Assembly: GCA_031552825.1 (NCBI GenBank)
Contig: JAVBMD010000007.1
Location: 30,518-94,517, forward strand
Direction of reading: 5' to 3'
From: WQXF01 sp031552825
GTDB lineage: Bacteria; Bacillota; Clostridia; Christensenellales; Aristaeellaceae
Length of the DNA stretch: 64,000 bases
In this document: in pieces, positions 42,270 through 50,791 of the stretch
Numbering within the stretch: position 1 is the first letter of the stretch
How the letters are laid out: every line of letters starts with the position of its first letter
Position numbers and translations under genes: made by a program
Notes under the pieces: model-generated
The model's input: the letters and a program-made list of their open reading frames with translations, nothing else
The model's database searches: none
Told to the model about the DNA's origin: nothing

Positions 42270-43227
42270 GCCGGAGCGGCGCGCGGTGCCTGCGGAGGCG
42301 GCGGGGCAGCGGCTGGACGTATTTGCCGCCGCGTGCGCCGGGGTGACCCGCTCGCGCATGGAGCGGCTGATCCGCGAGGGTCAGGTGTGGGTGGACGGGC
42401 GCGCCGCCGATAAGCCCGGCCTCAAGCTGGGCGCGGGCGCCGTGGTGGCATGGGAAATTCCGCCCGCGCGCGCGCTGGATTTGGAGCCCGAGCCGCTGCC
42501 GCTTTCCATCCTGTACGAGGATGGCGACGTGGCGGTGGTGTACAAGCCCCGCGGCATGGTGGTACACCCTGCGGCGGGGAACGAGCGCGGCACGCTGGTG
42601 CACGCGCTTTTGTATCATTTGAAGGATCTATCGGGCATCGGCGGGGTGGCGCGCCCCGGCATCGTACACCGGCTGGACAAGGATACCTCCGGGCTGCTGC
42701 TGGTCGCCAAGCACGACGCGGCGCATCAGGCGCTGAGCGCGCAGCTCAAGAACCGGGAGATGCGCAAGATTTACGCCGCGCTGGCGCAGGGCGGGTTTGC
42801 GCAGGAGGAAGGGCGGATCGACGCGCCCATCGGCCGCAGCCCCAAGGATCGCAAGCGCATGGCGGTGCTGCCCGGCGGGCGGCCGTCGGTCACCGAATAC
42901 CGCGTGGCCGCGCGGCTGACCGGCGCGACGCTGCTGTGCGTACACCTGATTACCGGCCGCACGCACCAGATCCGCGTACACCTGAGCAGCCAGCAACACC
43001 CGCTGCTCGGCGATCCGATCTACGGCGGCAAGCAGGCCGCCAAGGCGCCCGGGCTGATGCTGCACGCCTACCGGCTCACCTTCGCGCAGCCCACCACCGG
43101 CGAGCGCATTACCGTCACCGCGCCGTGGCCGGAGGACTTTTTGCAGACGATAGCAAAAATTGCCGCTTCGCCATCGGAGGCCGAAGCAGCGCTGCATCAT
43201 TTTGAATCCTGTTGCGAATCCTACTAA
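42250..43227 (+). CDS. RluA/RluD-family pseudouridine synthase
   Basis: 325 residues from a GTG inside the end of lspA. An S4 RNA-binding domain covers about 18-65 (QRLDVFAAACAGVTRSRMER). The catalytic domain has VVYKPRGMVVHPAAGN, GIVHRLDKDTSGLLLVAK with catalytic Asp143, RPSVTEYRV and LLCVHLITGRTHQIRVHL. These enzymes modify uridines in 23S rRNA; lspA-rluD linkage is conserved. The family match is to the RluD/YlyB type. Confidence 0.92.
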   Translation: MSKKLPEPERRAVPAEAAGQRLDVFAAACAGVTRSRMERLIREGQVWVDGRAADKPGLKLGAGAVVAWEIPPARALDLEPEPLPLSILYEDGDVAVVYKPRGMVVHPAAGNERGTLVHALLYHLKDLSGIGGVARPGIVHRLDKDTSGLLLVAKHDAAHQALSAQLKNREMRKIYAALAQGGFAQEEGRIDAPIGRSPKDRKRMAVLPGGRPSVTEYRVAARLTGATLLCVHLITGRTHQIRVHLSSQQHPLLGDPIYGGKQAAKAPGLMLHAYRLTFAQPTTGERITVTAPWPEDFLQTIAKIAASPSEAEAALHHFESCCESY

Positions 43228-43233
43228 AACTAG

Positions 43234-43276
43234 CCTTCTGAATACAGATATCCTTCTGAATACAGAAGGGTTTTTT
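43234..43276 (+). terminator. Terminator after the sepF-rluD operon
   Basis: CCTTCTG-AATA-CAGAAGG (43252-43269) forms a 7-bp stem followed by GTTTTTTATTTT. A decayed direct repeat of the left arm (CCTTCTGAATACAGA from 43234) precedes it. Confidence 0.87.
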
Positions 43277-43380
43277 ATTTTACCGTTGATCCCCTCGCAT
43301 GCTCCGCGCCCGCCGGGAGAGAATAGCGACGTAAGGCTTTGCGGATCGAAGCGTGGAAAGGCGGAGAGGCTGTGACCCGA

Positions 43381-43833
43381 ATGAATCGCCTGATCGGTTT
43401 GCCGGTGATTTGCGGGGAGAAAAAGCTGGGGCGGGTATCGGCGGTGCTGCTCACCAAGGGCGGCGACCGCTTGGCCGGGCTGATGGTGCAGGGCGGTATG
43501 CGCAGCGCCAAGTGGGTACCGGCGGAATCCATCCTATGCCTAGGTACGATCAGCATTCTCGTAGGCAGCGGAGGCGGAAAGAAGCAGGAGGCGCAACCCT
43601 TCCGGCTGGGCAGGGTATCGGATACCGGCGGGATGCGCCTAGGCTGCGTGACCGACGCGCGGCTCAACGAGCTGACCATGGACGTCGACGCGCTGGAGAT
43701 TACCTTCGGCCCGCTCGACGATCTGTTCGTGGGCAGGCGCTGGGTGCGGAGCTTTACCATCCATCCGGATAGCGGCGATATCGTGGTGCCGTGCGAGCCG
43801 GTGGACGCGGTGGCGAATGTGGAAAGGGGGTAA
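43381..43833 (+). CDS. PRC-barrel-like domain protein
   Basis: 150 residues. The ATG at 43381 lies 11 bases after GGAGAGG; a GTG three codons earlier is too close to that site. Two similar beta-rich halves are visible: LIGLPVICGEKKLGRVSAVLL at 3-23, and FRLGRVSDTGGMRLGCVTDA near 77. Both follow the PRC-barrel pattern (conserved G-x-V-x-D-like strand turns). Such domains occur in RNA processing proteins and in sporulation proteins of the YlmC/YmxH type in Bacillota. The protein is soluble and of unknown function. Confidence 0.65.
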   Translation: MNRLIGLPVICGEKKLGRVSAVLLTKGGDRLAGLMVQGGMRSAKWVPAESILCLGTISILVGSGGGKKQEAQPFRLGRVSDTGGMRLGCVTDARLNELTMDVDALEITFGPLDDLFVGRRWVRSFTIHPDSGDIVVPCEPVDAVANVERG

Positions 43834-43837
43834 CGGA

Positions 43838-43999
43838 ATGCGATTGTCGACTTTTCGGGGATTGGCGGCGGGCAGCATGCTGGGCGTGGCGGTCGGTGCG
43901 GGGATGATGATGATGCCGCAGGGGCGCAAGATGAAGCGCATGCTGGACAAGGGCGGCTTGGCGCTCAAGAAGCAAATGATGGATATGTGGAATAAGTAA
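43838..43999 (+). CDS. Small YtxH-like membrane protein
   Basis: 53 residues; ATG behind GAAAGGGGG, 4 bases after the PRC-barrel gene. A glycine-rich hydrophobic helix (LAAGSMLGVAVGAGMMMM, about 10-28) is followed by a basic tail (GRKMKRMLDKGGLALKKQ). This resembles the N-terminal part of YtxH-type proteins. No function is evident. Confidence 0.65.
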   Translation: MRLSTFRGLAAGSMLGVAVGAGMMMMPQGRKMKRMLDKGGLALKKQMMDMWNK

Positions 44000-44033
44000 A
44001 GCGCGTCAAAACGCGGCTTGCGAAGGTGGCCTC

Positions 44034-44165
44034 CGAAGGTATCCAAAGGGGGCGTAGCCTGCCGCCGCCAGTGGCGGAGAAAGGCAGGCAGAAGCCCAGT
44101 GAGCCAACGAGCTTGCGTAGCAAGCGACTATGGCGAACTGTGGGGATCGGAAAGCCCTTTGGTCG
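44034..44165 (+). repeat. Dispersed repeat, type 2 (locus 4)
   Basis: About 130 bases nearly identical, in reverse complement, to 58605-58737. The unit includes TATCCAAAGGGGGCGTAGCC, a GCCGCCGCCAGTGGCGG hairpin and the AGCCAACGAGCTTGCGTAGC module shared with the 38-kb and 63.6-kb loci. The remaining gap to 44289 holds further short inverted repeats (CGTGCCCGCAGGCACG; CTCCCTGCGAGGAG; GGAGGGC...GCCCTCC) and no ORF. Confidence 0.82.
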
Positions 44166-44289
44166 TGCCCGCAGGCACGAAACAGCCATGCGAAAAGGGA
44201 TTTCGCTCCCTGCGAGGAGCGACCGGAGGGCTTTGCGATCGCCCTCCGGCCACCTTCGCAGGCTTCCGTCGAAAGTTGGAGGAGAAAGC

Positions 44290-45336
44290 ATGAAACAGCG
44301 CTGGTGGAAAAGCGGCAAGGTATGGGTGCTGATCGGCGTTGCCGCGGCGACGCTGATCTTTTTTCACGCGCTGATTTGGGACCTGCTCTCGCAGGTGCTG
44401 CTGGGCGCGGCCATCGCTTGGGCGCTGGCGCCGCTATGCAAGCTGCTGGAGCGCAGCCGCTTCTCGCGAAGCTGGGCGGCGCTGTGCGCGATGGCGGCGC
44501 TGGTGCTGGCCGCGGCGCTGCTCATCACGCTGCTGCTGCCGCCGCTGATCCGTCAGTTCGGCCTGCTGGCCGACCAGGTACAGCCGCTGATGGCGCAGCT
44601 GCGCGCGATGCTGGACGGCGTCGGCGCAAGGATCACCGCCATGGGGCTGCCCAATTTGATCGACGAAAGCCTGTGGCAGCGCGCCGGGGAATATTCCGGC
44701 ATCGCGCTCAAGGGCATCGCGCAACAGGCCAGCGGCATCGCCGCCGTGCTTTCGCGCGTCAGTCTGGCGATGGTGCTGGCCTATTATTTCCTGCGGGATC
44801 GGGAGATGTTTCTGCATCGGCTGGCGATGCTGGTGCCGCTGGCGCACCGCCGCCGCGCGCTGCGCGCCGCCGCCGAGATGCGCCGCGAGATCGGCAGCTA
44901 CCTGCGCGGGCAGGGGCTGGTATCGCTGGCGGTCGGCTCGCTGACGGCGGTAGGGCTGCTGCTGGTGGGCATGCCCGGCTGGCTGGCGCTGGGCGTATGG
45001 ATGATGCTGTTTGATTTGATTCCTTATTTCGGCCCGTTTCTGGGCGCGATCCCGATCTTCATCTTTTCGCTGTCGGGCGGGCTGACGCGCATCCTGTGGG
45101 GGATGGGCGTGGTGATCGCGGCGCAGCAGATCGAAAACATCTTTATTTCCCCGCGCGTGCTGGGCGGATACACCGGGCTGCATCCGGTGGTGGTGATCCT
45201 GGCGCTTTCCGCGGGCGGCGCGATGGCGGGGGTCTGGGGGCTGCTGCTGGCGCTGCCGCTGGTGGTGGCGGCACGCGGCGCCTTGCGCGTGCTGCGCTAT
45301 CATGAGGAGGACGCGGCGGCTTATAGCCGCCAGTAG
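44290..45336 (+). CDS. AI-2E-family (PerM/YhhT-like) membrane protein
   Basis: 348 residues; the ATG at 44290 follows TTGGAGGAG, and a much longer frame running back through the repeat is rejected. Seven or eight membrane segments are seen: two near 10-50, one near 60-85, a soluble loop of about 65 residues, then several from about 155. The family signature is present in FDLIPYFGPFLGAIPIFIFS near residue 240 and ISPRVLGGYTGLHPVVVILAL near 285. The family is named after TqsA, an AI-2 exporter of E. coli. Most members have other or unknown roles, including Na+/H+ exchange. It converges with, and overlaps, the next gene by 16 bases. Confidence 0.85.
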   Translation: MKQRWWKSGKVWVLIGVAAATLIFFHALIWDLLSQVLLGAAIAWALAPLCKLLERSRFSRSWAALCAMAALVLAAALLITLLLPPLIRQFGLLADQVQPLMAQLRAMLDGVGARITAMGLPNLIDESLWQRAGEYSGIALKGIAQQASGIAAVLSRVSLAMVLAYYFLRDREMFLHRLAMLVPLAHRRRALRAAAEMRREIGSYLRGQGLVSLAVGSLTAVGLLLVGMPGWLALGVWMMLFDLIPYFGPFLGAIPIFIFSLSGGLTRILWGMGVVIAAQQIENIFISPRVLGGYTGLHPVVVILALSAGGAMAGVWGLLLALPLVVAARGALRVLRYHEEDAAAYSRQ

Positions 45337-46655
45337 CGGTAGCCGCGCTTTTCCAGCTCGGCGCGCTCGAGCATGCTCTTCACGTCGATGATAACCTTTT
45401 CCTCGGCGGGCTGGTCGGCGAACATCGCATCGATGCGCGGCCATGCCAGCGCTTCAAACGCGGCGTGCTTGACGGCGAACACGAGGCAGTCGGCGTCGCG
45501 CACATCGGCCAGATCGGTCAGCGCGATGCCGTATTCGCGCAGCACATCGGCGGCCTCGGCCTCGGGATCGACGATCATCGGCTGGATGCCGTAGGCGCGC
45601 AGCTTGGCGATGATGTCCGGAATTTTGGAATTGCGGATGTCGGGGCAATTTTCCTTAAACGTTAGGCCGAGGATGTACACCTTGGCGTCGCGCAGGCGCT
45701 TTCCGGCCAACGCGAGCTGCTGGATGGTGGCGTCGGCCACGAAGTCGCCCATGCCGTCGTTGATCTTGCGCCCGGCGAGGATGATCTGGGAATGATAACC
45801 GAGGTTCTCGGCCTGATACACAAAATAATAGGGATCCACGCCGATGCAGTGCCCGCCGACCAAGCCGGGCGTGAAGCCCAGCGCGTTCCATTTGGTGTTC
45901 ATCGCCTGCACGACGTCGTGGGTGTCGATACCCATGCGGTCGAACACCATCGCCAGCTCGTTCATGAAGGCGATGTTGATATCGCGCTGGCTGTTTTCTA
46001 CCACCTTGGCGGCCTCGGCGACCTTGATGCTCGGCGCGCGGTGTACCCCGGCCTCGATGACCGTTTCGTACACCTTGGCGATCACCTCAAGGCTCTCGGC
46101 GTCCATGCCGGAGACCACCTTGCGAATGTTGTGCAGGCGATGTACCTGATCGCCGGGGTTGATGCGCTCCGGCGAGTAGCCCACCTTGAAATCGACGCCG
46201 CAGCGCAGGCCGGATTCACGCTCGAGCATCGGCACGCACACGTCTTCGGTAACGCCGGGGTACACCGTGGATTCGTACACCACCACCGAGCCGGGCTGGA
46301 GATTTTGCCCCACGACGCGGCTGGCGGAGAGCACGGGGGAGAGATCCGGCGTTTTGTCCTGATTGATGGGGGTGGGCACGGCGACGATATGGAAGCGCGC
46401 CTCGCGCAGGCGGGAGGCGTCGGTAATGAAGTCGATGTGCGCGGCGGCGACGACTTCATCGCCCGCCTCGCGCGTGGGGTCGATGCCGCGCTTGTACAGC
46501 GCGACCTTTTCGGCGTTGGCGTCAAAGCCGATTACCCGCGTCACGCGGTCGAAGGCCACCGCCAGCGGCAGCCCTACATAGCCCAGGCCGATCACCGACA
46601 GCACGGCGTCTTTTTTGAGAAGTTTCTCATATAGCGACGATTCTTTTTGCGACAA
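45321..46655 (-). CDS. UDP-sugar 6-dehydrogenase (UDP-HexNAc type, WbpO/TviB-like)
   Basis: 444 residues from a TTG at 46655 behind AAGGCGGAG. An upstream ATG at 46706 is discarded because the promoter -10 lies inside that extension. NAD-binding motif SVIGLGYVGLPLAVAF is near residue 20. AVPTPIN, VVYESTVYPGVTEDV, SPERINPGD and VVENSQRDINIAFMNELA follow. GLVGGHCIGVDPYYF contains the catalytic cysteine, and LTFKENCPDIRNSKI the UDP-sugar domain. It oxidises C6 of a UDP-sugar, probably UDP-GlcNAc or UDP-GalNAc, for a capsule or teichuronic-type polymer. No other glycan gene is nearby. Confidence 0.87.
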   Translation of the reverse strand: MSQKESSLYEKLLKKDAVLSVIGLGYVGLPLAVAFDRVTRVIGFDANAEKVALYKRGIDPTREAGDEVVAAAHIDFITDASRLREARFHIVAVPTPINQDKTPDLSPVLSASRVVGQNLQPGSVVVYESTVYPGVTEDVCVPMLERESGLRCGVDFKVGYSPERINPGDQVHRLHNIRKVVSGMDAESLEVIAKVYETVIEAGVHRAPSIKVAEAAKVVENSQRDINIAFMNELAMVFDRMGIDTHDVVQAMNTKWNALGFTPGLVGGHCIGVDPYYFVYQAENLGYHSQIILAGRKINDGMGDFVADATIQQLALAGKRLRDAKVYILGLTFKENCPDIRNSKIPDIIAKLRAYGIQPMIVDPEAEAADVLREYGIALTDLADVRDADCLVFAVKHAAFEALAWPRIDAMFADQPAEEKVIIDVKSMLERAELEKRGYRYWRL

Positions 46656-46692
46656 TTTTTTCTCCGCCTTTCGCGTGTCGAATTCCGCAACA

Positions 46693-46722
46693 ATTATAGC
46701 ACGCATTGCGGAAACGCGTCAA
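46693..46722 (-). promoter_or_regulatory. Promoter of the UDP-sugar dehydrogenase gene
   Basis: On the minus strand TTGACG (46722-46717) and TATAAT (46698-46693) with an 18-base spacer. The start of transcription near 46686 is about 30 bases before the TTG start. Confidence 0.78.
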
Positions 46723-46829
46723 AGATTCGCGGGCAAAATGTTACTCGCGCCGAAGCAAGCGAAAAGAAACAAGGTTACACGCGACGGGAAATGCTGGAAG
46801 CATTAAGTCATGTTTCATAATGCTCCCCC

Positions 46830-46857
46830 TTGTGTTTGCGTTAAAATATGGTACAAT
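46830..46857 (+). promoter_or_regulatory. Probable promoter of the transglutaminase-like gene
   Basis: TTGTGT (46830-46835) and TACAAT (46852-46857) with a 16-base spacer, about 78 bases before the start codon. Confidence 0.5.
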
Positions 46858-46934
46858 ACACACAATGATGGCGTAACCGCAGCGTAACAAACATCGTTGC
46901 GCCGCTCCATATGATGTAACCGCGGAGGGGAACT

Positions 46935-47777
46935 ATGAGATCTGCCGCTTCTGGCCATGCCCGCATCCCGAGGTTATTTGCCGCGGTGTGCGTAGCCGCC
47001 CTGCTGGGCTTGCTCGCGGCGCTGGCCGACCCCGCGCCCGGCCTTCGCATCCCGCAGGAATCGGGCAGCGCGGAGGCACTCTTTGAAAAGGGCGGTACCA
47101 CCATCGACTACGGAAACGCCTCGCAAGGCTACATCCTGATTAAGCACGAGCCCAGCGAAAAGCGCCTCAAGGTGCGCATCACCTTGGGCAAGGGCGCCTA
47201 CACCTACGACCTCAACGGCGAGGGCAGGTTTGAGGTGTTCCCCCTGCAAATGGGCGACGGCAAGTACAAGGTTCAATTGTTCCAAGAAGCCAAGGCGGGC
47301 AAGTTCTCCACGCTGGAGAGCAAGAACATCACCGTCAAGCTGGACGACGACCTGCTCGTGTACCTCTACCCCAACCAGTTTGTCAACTACGGTGCGGAGA
47401 GCACGGTGGTCGCCAAGTCGGTGGAGCTGTGTGAAGGGCTGAGCAGCGACGCCGACAAGGTGAAGGCGATTTTTGACTTTTGCCGCAAGAAGATCACCTA
47501 CGACTACGTGCGCGCCCGCTCGGTAAAGACCGGCTATCTGCCCGATGTGGACGACGTGCTCAAGCAGCAAAAGGGCATTTGCTTCGATTATTCGGCGGTG
47601 ATGGCCACCATGCTGCGCGCGCAGAACATTCCGGCGCAGTTGGTGATCGGCTACGCGGATAAGGGCTACCACGCATGGAACAACGTGCTGGTGGACGGCA
47701 AGTGGTACCGCTACGATTCCACCTTCGCCGCCACCGGAAACAGCGTGAAAACCTACACCGAAGAACGATTTTACTGA
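46935..47777 (+). CDS. Secreted transglutaminase-like protein
   Basis: 280 residues; ATG behind GCGGAGGGG. A signal peptide or anchor spans about 11-32. A beta-rich N-terminal domain follows (about 60-160), then a transglutaminase core with the Cys-His-Asp triad: Cys216 (QQKGICFDYSAVMATML), His246 (KGYHAWNNVLVDGKWYRYD) and Asp261. Members act as peptidases, cross-linking enzymes or inactive wall-binding proteins. It lies just upstream of the pilus-like genes, 46 bases from pilC, so it may be expressed with them, though its role there is unproven. Confidence 0.83.
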   Translation: MRSAASGHARIPRLFAAVCVAALLGLLAALADPAPGLRIPQESGSAEALFEKGGTTIDYGNASQGYILIKHEPSEKRLKVRITLGKGAYTYDLNGEGRFEVFPLQMGDGKYKVQLFQEAKAGKFSTLESKNITVKLDDDLLVYLYPNQFVNYGAESTVVAKSVELCEGLSSDADKVKAIFDFCRKKITYDYVRARSVKTGYLPDVDDVLKQQKGICFDYSAVMATMLRAQNIPAQLVIGYADKGYHAWNNVLVDGKWYRYDSTFAATGNSVKTYTEERFY

Positions 47778-47823
47778 TAAAATGCATATGTAATTTCGAA
47801 GTGCGAACGAGGAGGCTCATACG

Positions 47824-48885
47824 ATGGAAAACCAGCAGGGAACCAAGAACCGCTATCTGCCCGCCGGTGAAATCAGCATGTTTTGCGAACAGGTCGCGCT
47901 GATCCTCGGATCCGGCGTAGCGCTGTACGACGGCATGGAGGCGCTGTGCGAGAACTACAAGGACACCAACTTCGGCCCCTCCTTCGAGGCCATCGACCGC
48001 GCGGTCAAGGAGACCGGTTCCTTGCACGCAGCGCTGCAGGGAACCCGCGTGTTCCCGCCCTATTTGGTGCAAATGGTCAAGATCGGCGAGCAGACCGGCA
48101 AGCTCGACGAGGTGATGAGCTCCCTCGCCGCGTACTACGCGCGCGAGCAGCGGGTCAGCCGCTCGGTGCAGAACGCCGTGATCTACCCCCTCTGCCTGAT
48201 CGTGATGATGGCGGTGGTGATCGTGGTGCTGGTGGTCAAGGTGCTGCCCATCTTCCAACAGGTATACAAGAGCCTCGGCGCCGAGGTGTCGACCACCGCC
48301 AGCACGCTGATGCGGTTCGGCACCGGCGTGGGCGTGGGCGTGCTGGTGGCGGCGGGCGTGCTGATCCTGGTGGCGCTGATCGTCGCGCTGCTGCTGCGCA
48401 CCGGCAAGCGCGAGGCGGTGCTCAATGGATTGGAAAAGGTATTCAAGCCCGTGCGCAACCTGCGCGATTGGATGATCGCCGGGCGCTTCGCCTCCAATAT
48501 GGCGATGATGCTGCAGAGCGGCTATCCGCTGGAGGAGACGCTGCCGCTGATCGAGGGCGTGGCGCAGGACGAGCGCGCCCGCGCCAAGGTCAAGCTTTGC
48601 GAAGCCAAAATGGCCGAGGGCGAGAACTTCTCCGGCGCGGTGGAGGCCTCCGGCATCTTTGAGCCGCTGCACAACAAGATGGTACGCATCGGCTACATGA
48701 CCGGGCAAACCGACAGCGTGATGGAAAAGCTGGCGCGCCTGTATCAGGAGAAGATGGACACCGGCATTTCCCGCTTGGTGGCCTCCATCGAGCCCGCGCT
48801 GGTCATCCTGCTCAGCGTCATCATCGGCGCCATCCTGCTCTCGGTGATGCTGCCGATGGTCAGCATTATCTCCTCGATCCTGTAA
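47824..48885 (+). CDS. PilC/GspF-type inner-membrane platform protein
   Basis: 353 residues; ATG behind GAGGAGG. Two repeated T2SSF domains are visible. The first (about 15-135) contains FCEQVALILGSGVALYDGME; the second (about 210-340) contains FASNMAMMLQSGYPLEETLP. Membrane helices lie near 118-142, 168-192 and 320-350. GspF-type proteins anchor the assembly ATPase of type IV pili and type II secretion. The gene opens a run of pilin-like and ATPase genes in the same orientation. Confidence 0.87.
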   Translation: MENQQGTKNRYLPAGEISMFCEQVALILGSGVALYDGMEALCENYKDTNFGPSFEAIDRAVKETGSLHAALQGTRVFPPYLVQMVKIGEQTGKLDEVMSSLAAYYAREQRVSRSVQNAVIYPLCLIVMMAVVIVVLVVKVLPIFQQVYKSLGAEVSTTASTLMRFGTGVGVGVLVAAGVLILVALIVALLLRTGKREAVLNGLEKVFKPVRNLRDWMIAGRFASNMAMMLQSGYPLEETLPLIEGVAQDERARAKVKLCEAKMAEGENFSGAVEASGIFEPLHNKMVRIGYMTGQTDSVMEKLARLYQEKMDTGISRLVASIEPALVILLSVIIGAILLSVMLPMVSIISSIL

Positions 48886-48920
48886 TGCCGAACGAAGCGG
48901 AGCCAAAGGGAGGCTGTAAG

Positions 48921-49262
48921 GTGCGATTCTACAAAACCGGTCACGCGCGTCGGCGCGGATTGATCCTTTCCATCGCGGCGTTTCTGCTGGTGCTGGCGCT
49001 GGCCGTGGTGCTGTTGGGCAAGGCCGAGCAGCGCGTCGACGAGGAGCGGTATGAGATCCTAGAGAACGCGCTGCGGCGCGCCGCCGTCACCTGCTATGCG
49101 CTGGAAGGGCGCTATCCGCCCACGCTGGAATATTTGATCGATCATTATGACGTGATCGTCGATACCGAGCGCTTCTTCGTGCGCTACGATATCTTTGCGC
49201 AAAACATCATGCCGGACATCGCTGTATTTCCGGAGAATGAGGGGGAATCAGGCGATGTCTGA
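48921..49262 (+). CDS. Small membrane-anchored protein of the pilus-like operon
   Basis: 113 residues from a GTG behind AAAGGGAGG; an ATG 12 codons upstream overlapping the pilC stop is the alternative. A basic start is followed by a membrane helix (about 16-34), then a helical region (EERYEILENALRRAAVTCYALEGRYPPTLEYLIDHYDV). The EGRYPP stretch resembles the segment after the N-terminal helix in pseudopilins such as GspG, yet the usual GFTLIE motif is missing. Its role is unknown; context suggests a minor pilus component. Confidence 0.62.
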   Translation: MRFYKTGHARRRGLILSIAAFLLVLALAVVLLGKAEQRVDEERYEILENALRRAAVTCYALEGRYPPTLEYLIDHYDVIVDTERFFVRYDIFAQNIMPDIAVFPENEGESGDV

Positions 49263-49752
49263 ACCGATTCGGGTCTCAGGGCGCAACGTCAGCTCGCTGT
49301 TCGTTTACCTGCTGATCGGCATGTTCGCGCTGTTCTCGCTGCTGCTGGTGCTGGTGGGCGTGGGCGCGTACCAAGGCGTGGTGCGCGATGGCGAGAGCAC
49401 CGCGCAGGTGCGCACGTCGCTGAGCTACATCGCCAGCAAGGTGCGCGCCGGGGACGTAAACGGCGCGGTGTTTGTGGAAGACCATCAGGGCGTTTCCGTG
49501 CTAGCGATCAAGCAGGAGGACGAGGACACCGTCACGCGGATCTATTGTTTGCCCGGCGATGCGGACGGGGAGCCGGGGCTTTACGAGCTGTTTACCGACG
49601 CCGGGGAGCAGCCGGATCTGGCGGATGGGCAGCGCATCGCCGAGGTGGCTGCCTTCGAGGCGAAAAAGGTGAATGACGGCATTGAACTCGGCGTGACGAC
49701 GGCATCGGGCGACGCGCAACAGATGCGGCTCCGCCTGCGCTCGGCGCGGTGA
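49255..49752 (+). CDS. DUF4860-family protein of the pilus-like operon
   Basis: 165 residues; ATG behind GAGGGGGA, overlapping the previous gene by 8 bases. One membrane helix near residues 16-42 (LFVYLLIGMFALFSLLLVLV) is followed by an extracytoplasmic beta-rich domain (TAQVRTSLSYIASKVRAGD, RIYCLPGDADGEPGLYELF). The pattern fits DUF4860, which I know only as a family found in clostridial pilus-like loci. Probably a minor pilin-like subunit. Confidence 0.68.
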   Translation: MSEPIRVSGRNVSSLFVYLLIGMFALFSLLLVLVGVGAYQGVVRDGESTAQVRTSLSYIASKVRAGDVNGAVFVEDHQGVSVLAIKQEDEDTVTRIYCLPGDADGEPGLYELFTDAGEQPDLADGQRIAEVAAFEAKKVNDGIELGVTTASGDAQQMRLRLRSAR

Positions 49753-49768
49753 GACGGGAGGCAAGGAT

Positions 49769-50251
49769 ATGCAAGGCGAACACAAGAACAACGTGCTGCT
49801 GACGGAGCTTATCATCGTGGCGCTGTTCTTTTCGTTGATCGCGGTGACGGTGGTACAAATGTTTGTGGCCGCGCACCGGCGGAGCGCGAACGGCGCGCTG
49901 GAGCAGCGGGCGCAGATCGTGGCGCAGGATTGGGCGGAGCGGATTTCCGGCCATGCCGACGCCGCTGCGATGCTGCTTTCGGAGGGCTTTGAGCAGAGCG
50001 GCGAGCGCGCGTTTTGCCGGGAGCAGGCAGGGGACGCGTTTCGAGTCGAAGTTTCCTTTGGCGAGCCGGAAAGCTCGAACGCGGGCAGTCTGGTTTCGGC
50101 GCAGCTGAAGGTATTCGATGAAAAGGCATTTAATAAGGTATTCGATGAAAAGGCGCTAAGCGCCGAGGAGAAGCCGGAGGCGAAGCCCATCGCGCCGCTG
50201 GCGGAGCTGGCCTTGGCCAGCTACATTTCCGCCGAGGGGGTGGCCATGTGA
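49769..50251 (+). CDS. Type IV pilin-like protein
   Basis: 160 residues; ATG behind GGGAGGCAAGG. The N-terminus is short and polar, then LLTELIIVALFFSLIAVTVV, a hydrophobic helix with a glutamate in the position used for pilin assembly (Glu5 of mature pilins). The exact prepilin peptidase site (Gly before Phe/Met) is not obvious. The rest is Ala/Glu-rich with a small direct repeat FDEKAFNKVFDEKA. It probably functions as a minor pilin. The stop overlaps the next start by 4 bases. Confidence 0.65.
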   Translation: MQGEHKNNVLLTELIIVALFFSLIAVTVVQMFVAAHRRSANGALEQRAQIVAQDWAERISGHADAAAMLLSEGFEQSGERAFCREQAGDAFRVEVSFGEPESSNAGSLVSAQLKVFDEKAFNKVFDEKALSAEEKPEAKPIAPLAELALASYISAEGVAM

Positions 50252-50778
50252 ACAGCTTCAGAAACGACGGCGAGCATCGCGTCGGGCCGGGAATGGCCTC
50301 GATGATTATGATCCTCGTGGCGCTGTGCATGGCGACGCTGGCGATGCTGGCCTACGCCAGCGCCCGCTCCGACGAGCAGCTCAGCCAGCGCAGCGGCGCG
50401 GCGACCGAGGCATACTATGCCGCCGACGCCGCGATGCAGCGCGCGATATTTGCGCTGGATACGGAGCTGTGCACGGCTCGCGAGCAGCTTGTCGGCGAAC
50501 CGGAGGCCTACGCGCAGCGCGTGCTGGCGATACAGGGCGGCGCGGTGCGCTCCGTGGAGGAGGAAGAGGACGGCATCCGCATCGAGCTGGCGGTACCGAT
50601 TGCCGAGGAAAAATACCTGACGGCCACGCTGCTGGCCGCAAGCCGCTTGGAAGGGCCGCGTTACCGCGTGCGCAGCTATCGCACCGTCGACGAAGCGCCT
50701 TGGGAGATCGACGACGATCTTCCGCTCTATGGCGAGGACTTCGGCGAGGGCTTAGGCGAAGAATTCGGCGAGGAATAA
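50248..50778 (+). CDS. PilX-like minor pilin component
   Basis: 176 residues from a GTG overlapping the previous stop (GTGA), behind GAGGGGGTGG. A hydrophobic helix near 14-41 (GMASMIMILVALCMATLAML) is followed by SDEQLSQRSGAATEAYYAADAAMQRA. That polar helix resembles the region after the membrane segment in PilX/PilK-like proteins, where AYYAADAG is typical. The C-terminus is acidic and low in complexity (GEDFGEGLGEEFGEE). Likely a pilus tip or minor subunit. Confidence 0.63.
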   Translation: MNSFRNDGEHRVGPGMASMIMILVALCMATLAMLAYASARSDEQLSQRSGAATEAYYAADAAMQRAIFALDTELCTAREQLVGEPEAYAQRVLAIQGGAVRSVEEEEDGIRIELAVPIAEEKYLTATLLAASRLEGPRYRVRSYRTVDEAPWEIDDDLPLYGEDFGEGLGEEFGEE

Positions 50779-50791
50779 TGGAGGATACGGC

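Noticed and set aside
44290..45336. Reading the AI-2E-family gene as the AI-2 exporter partner of the lsr locus
   Set aside because: The family name comes from one member. Most homologues have other or unknown roles, and the gene is 34 kb from lsr.
46656..46706. ATG at 46706 as start of the UDP-sugar dehydrogenase
   Set aside because: The -10 box TATAAT lies inside this extension, and a TTG with a good ribosome binding site follows at 46655.
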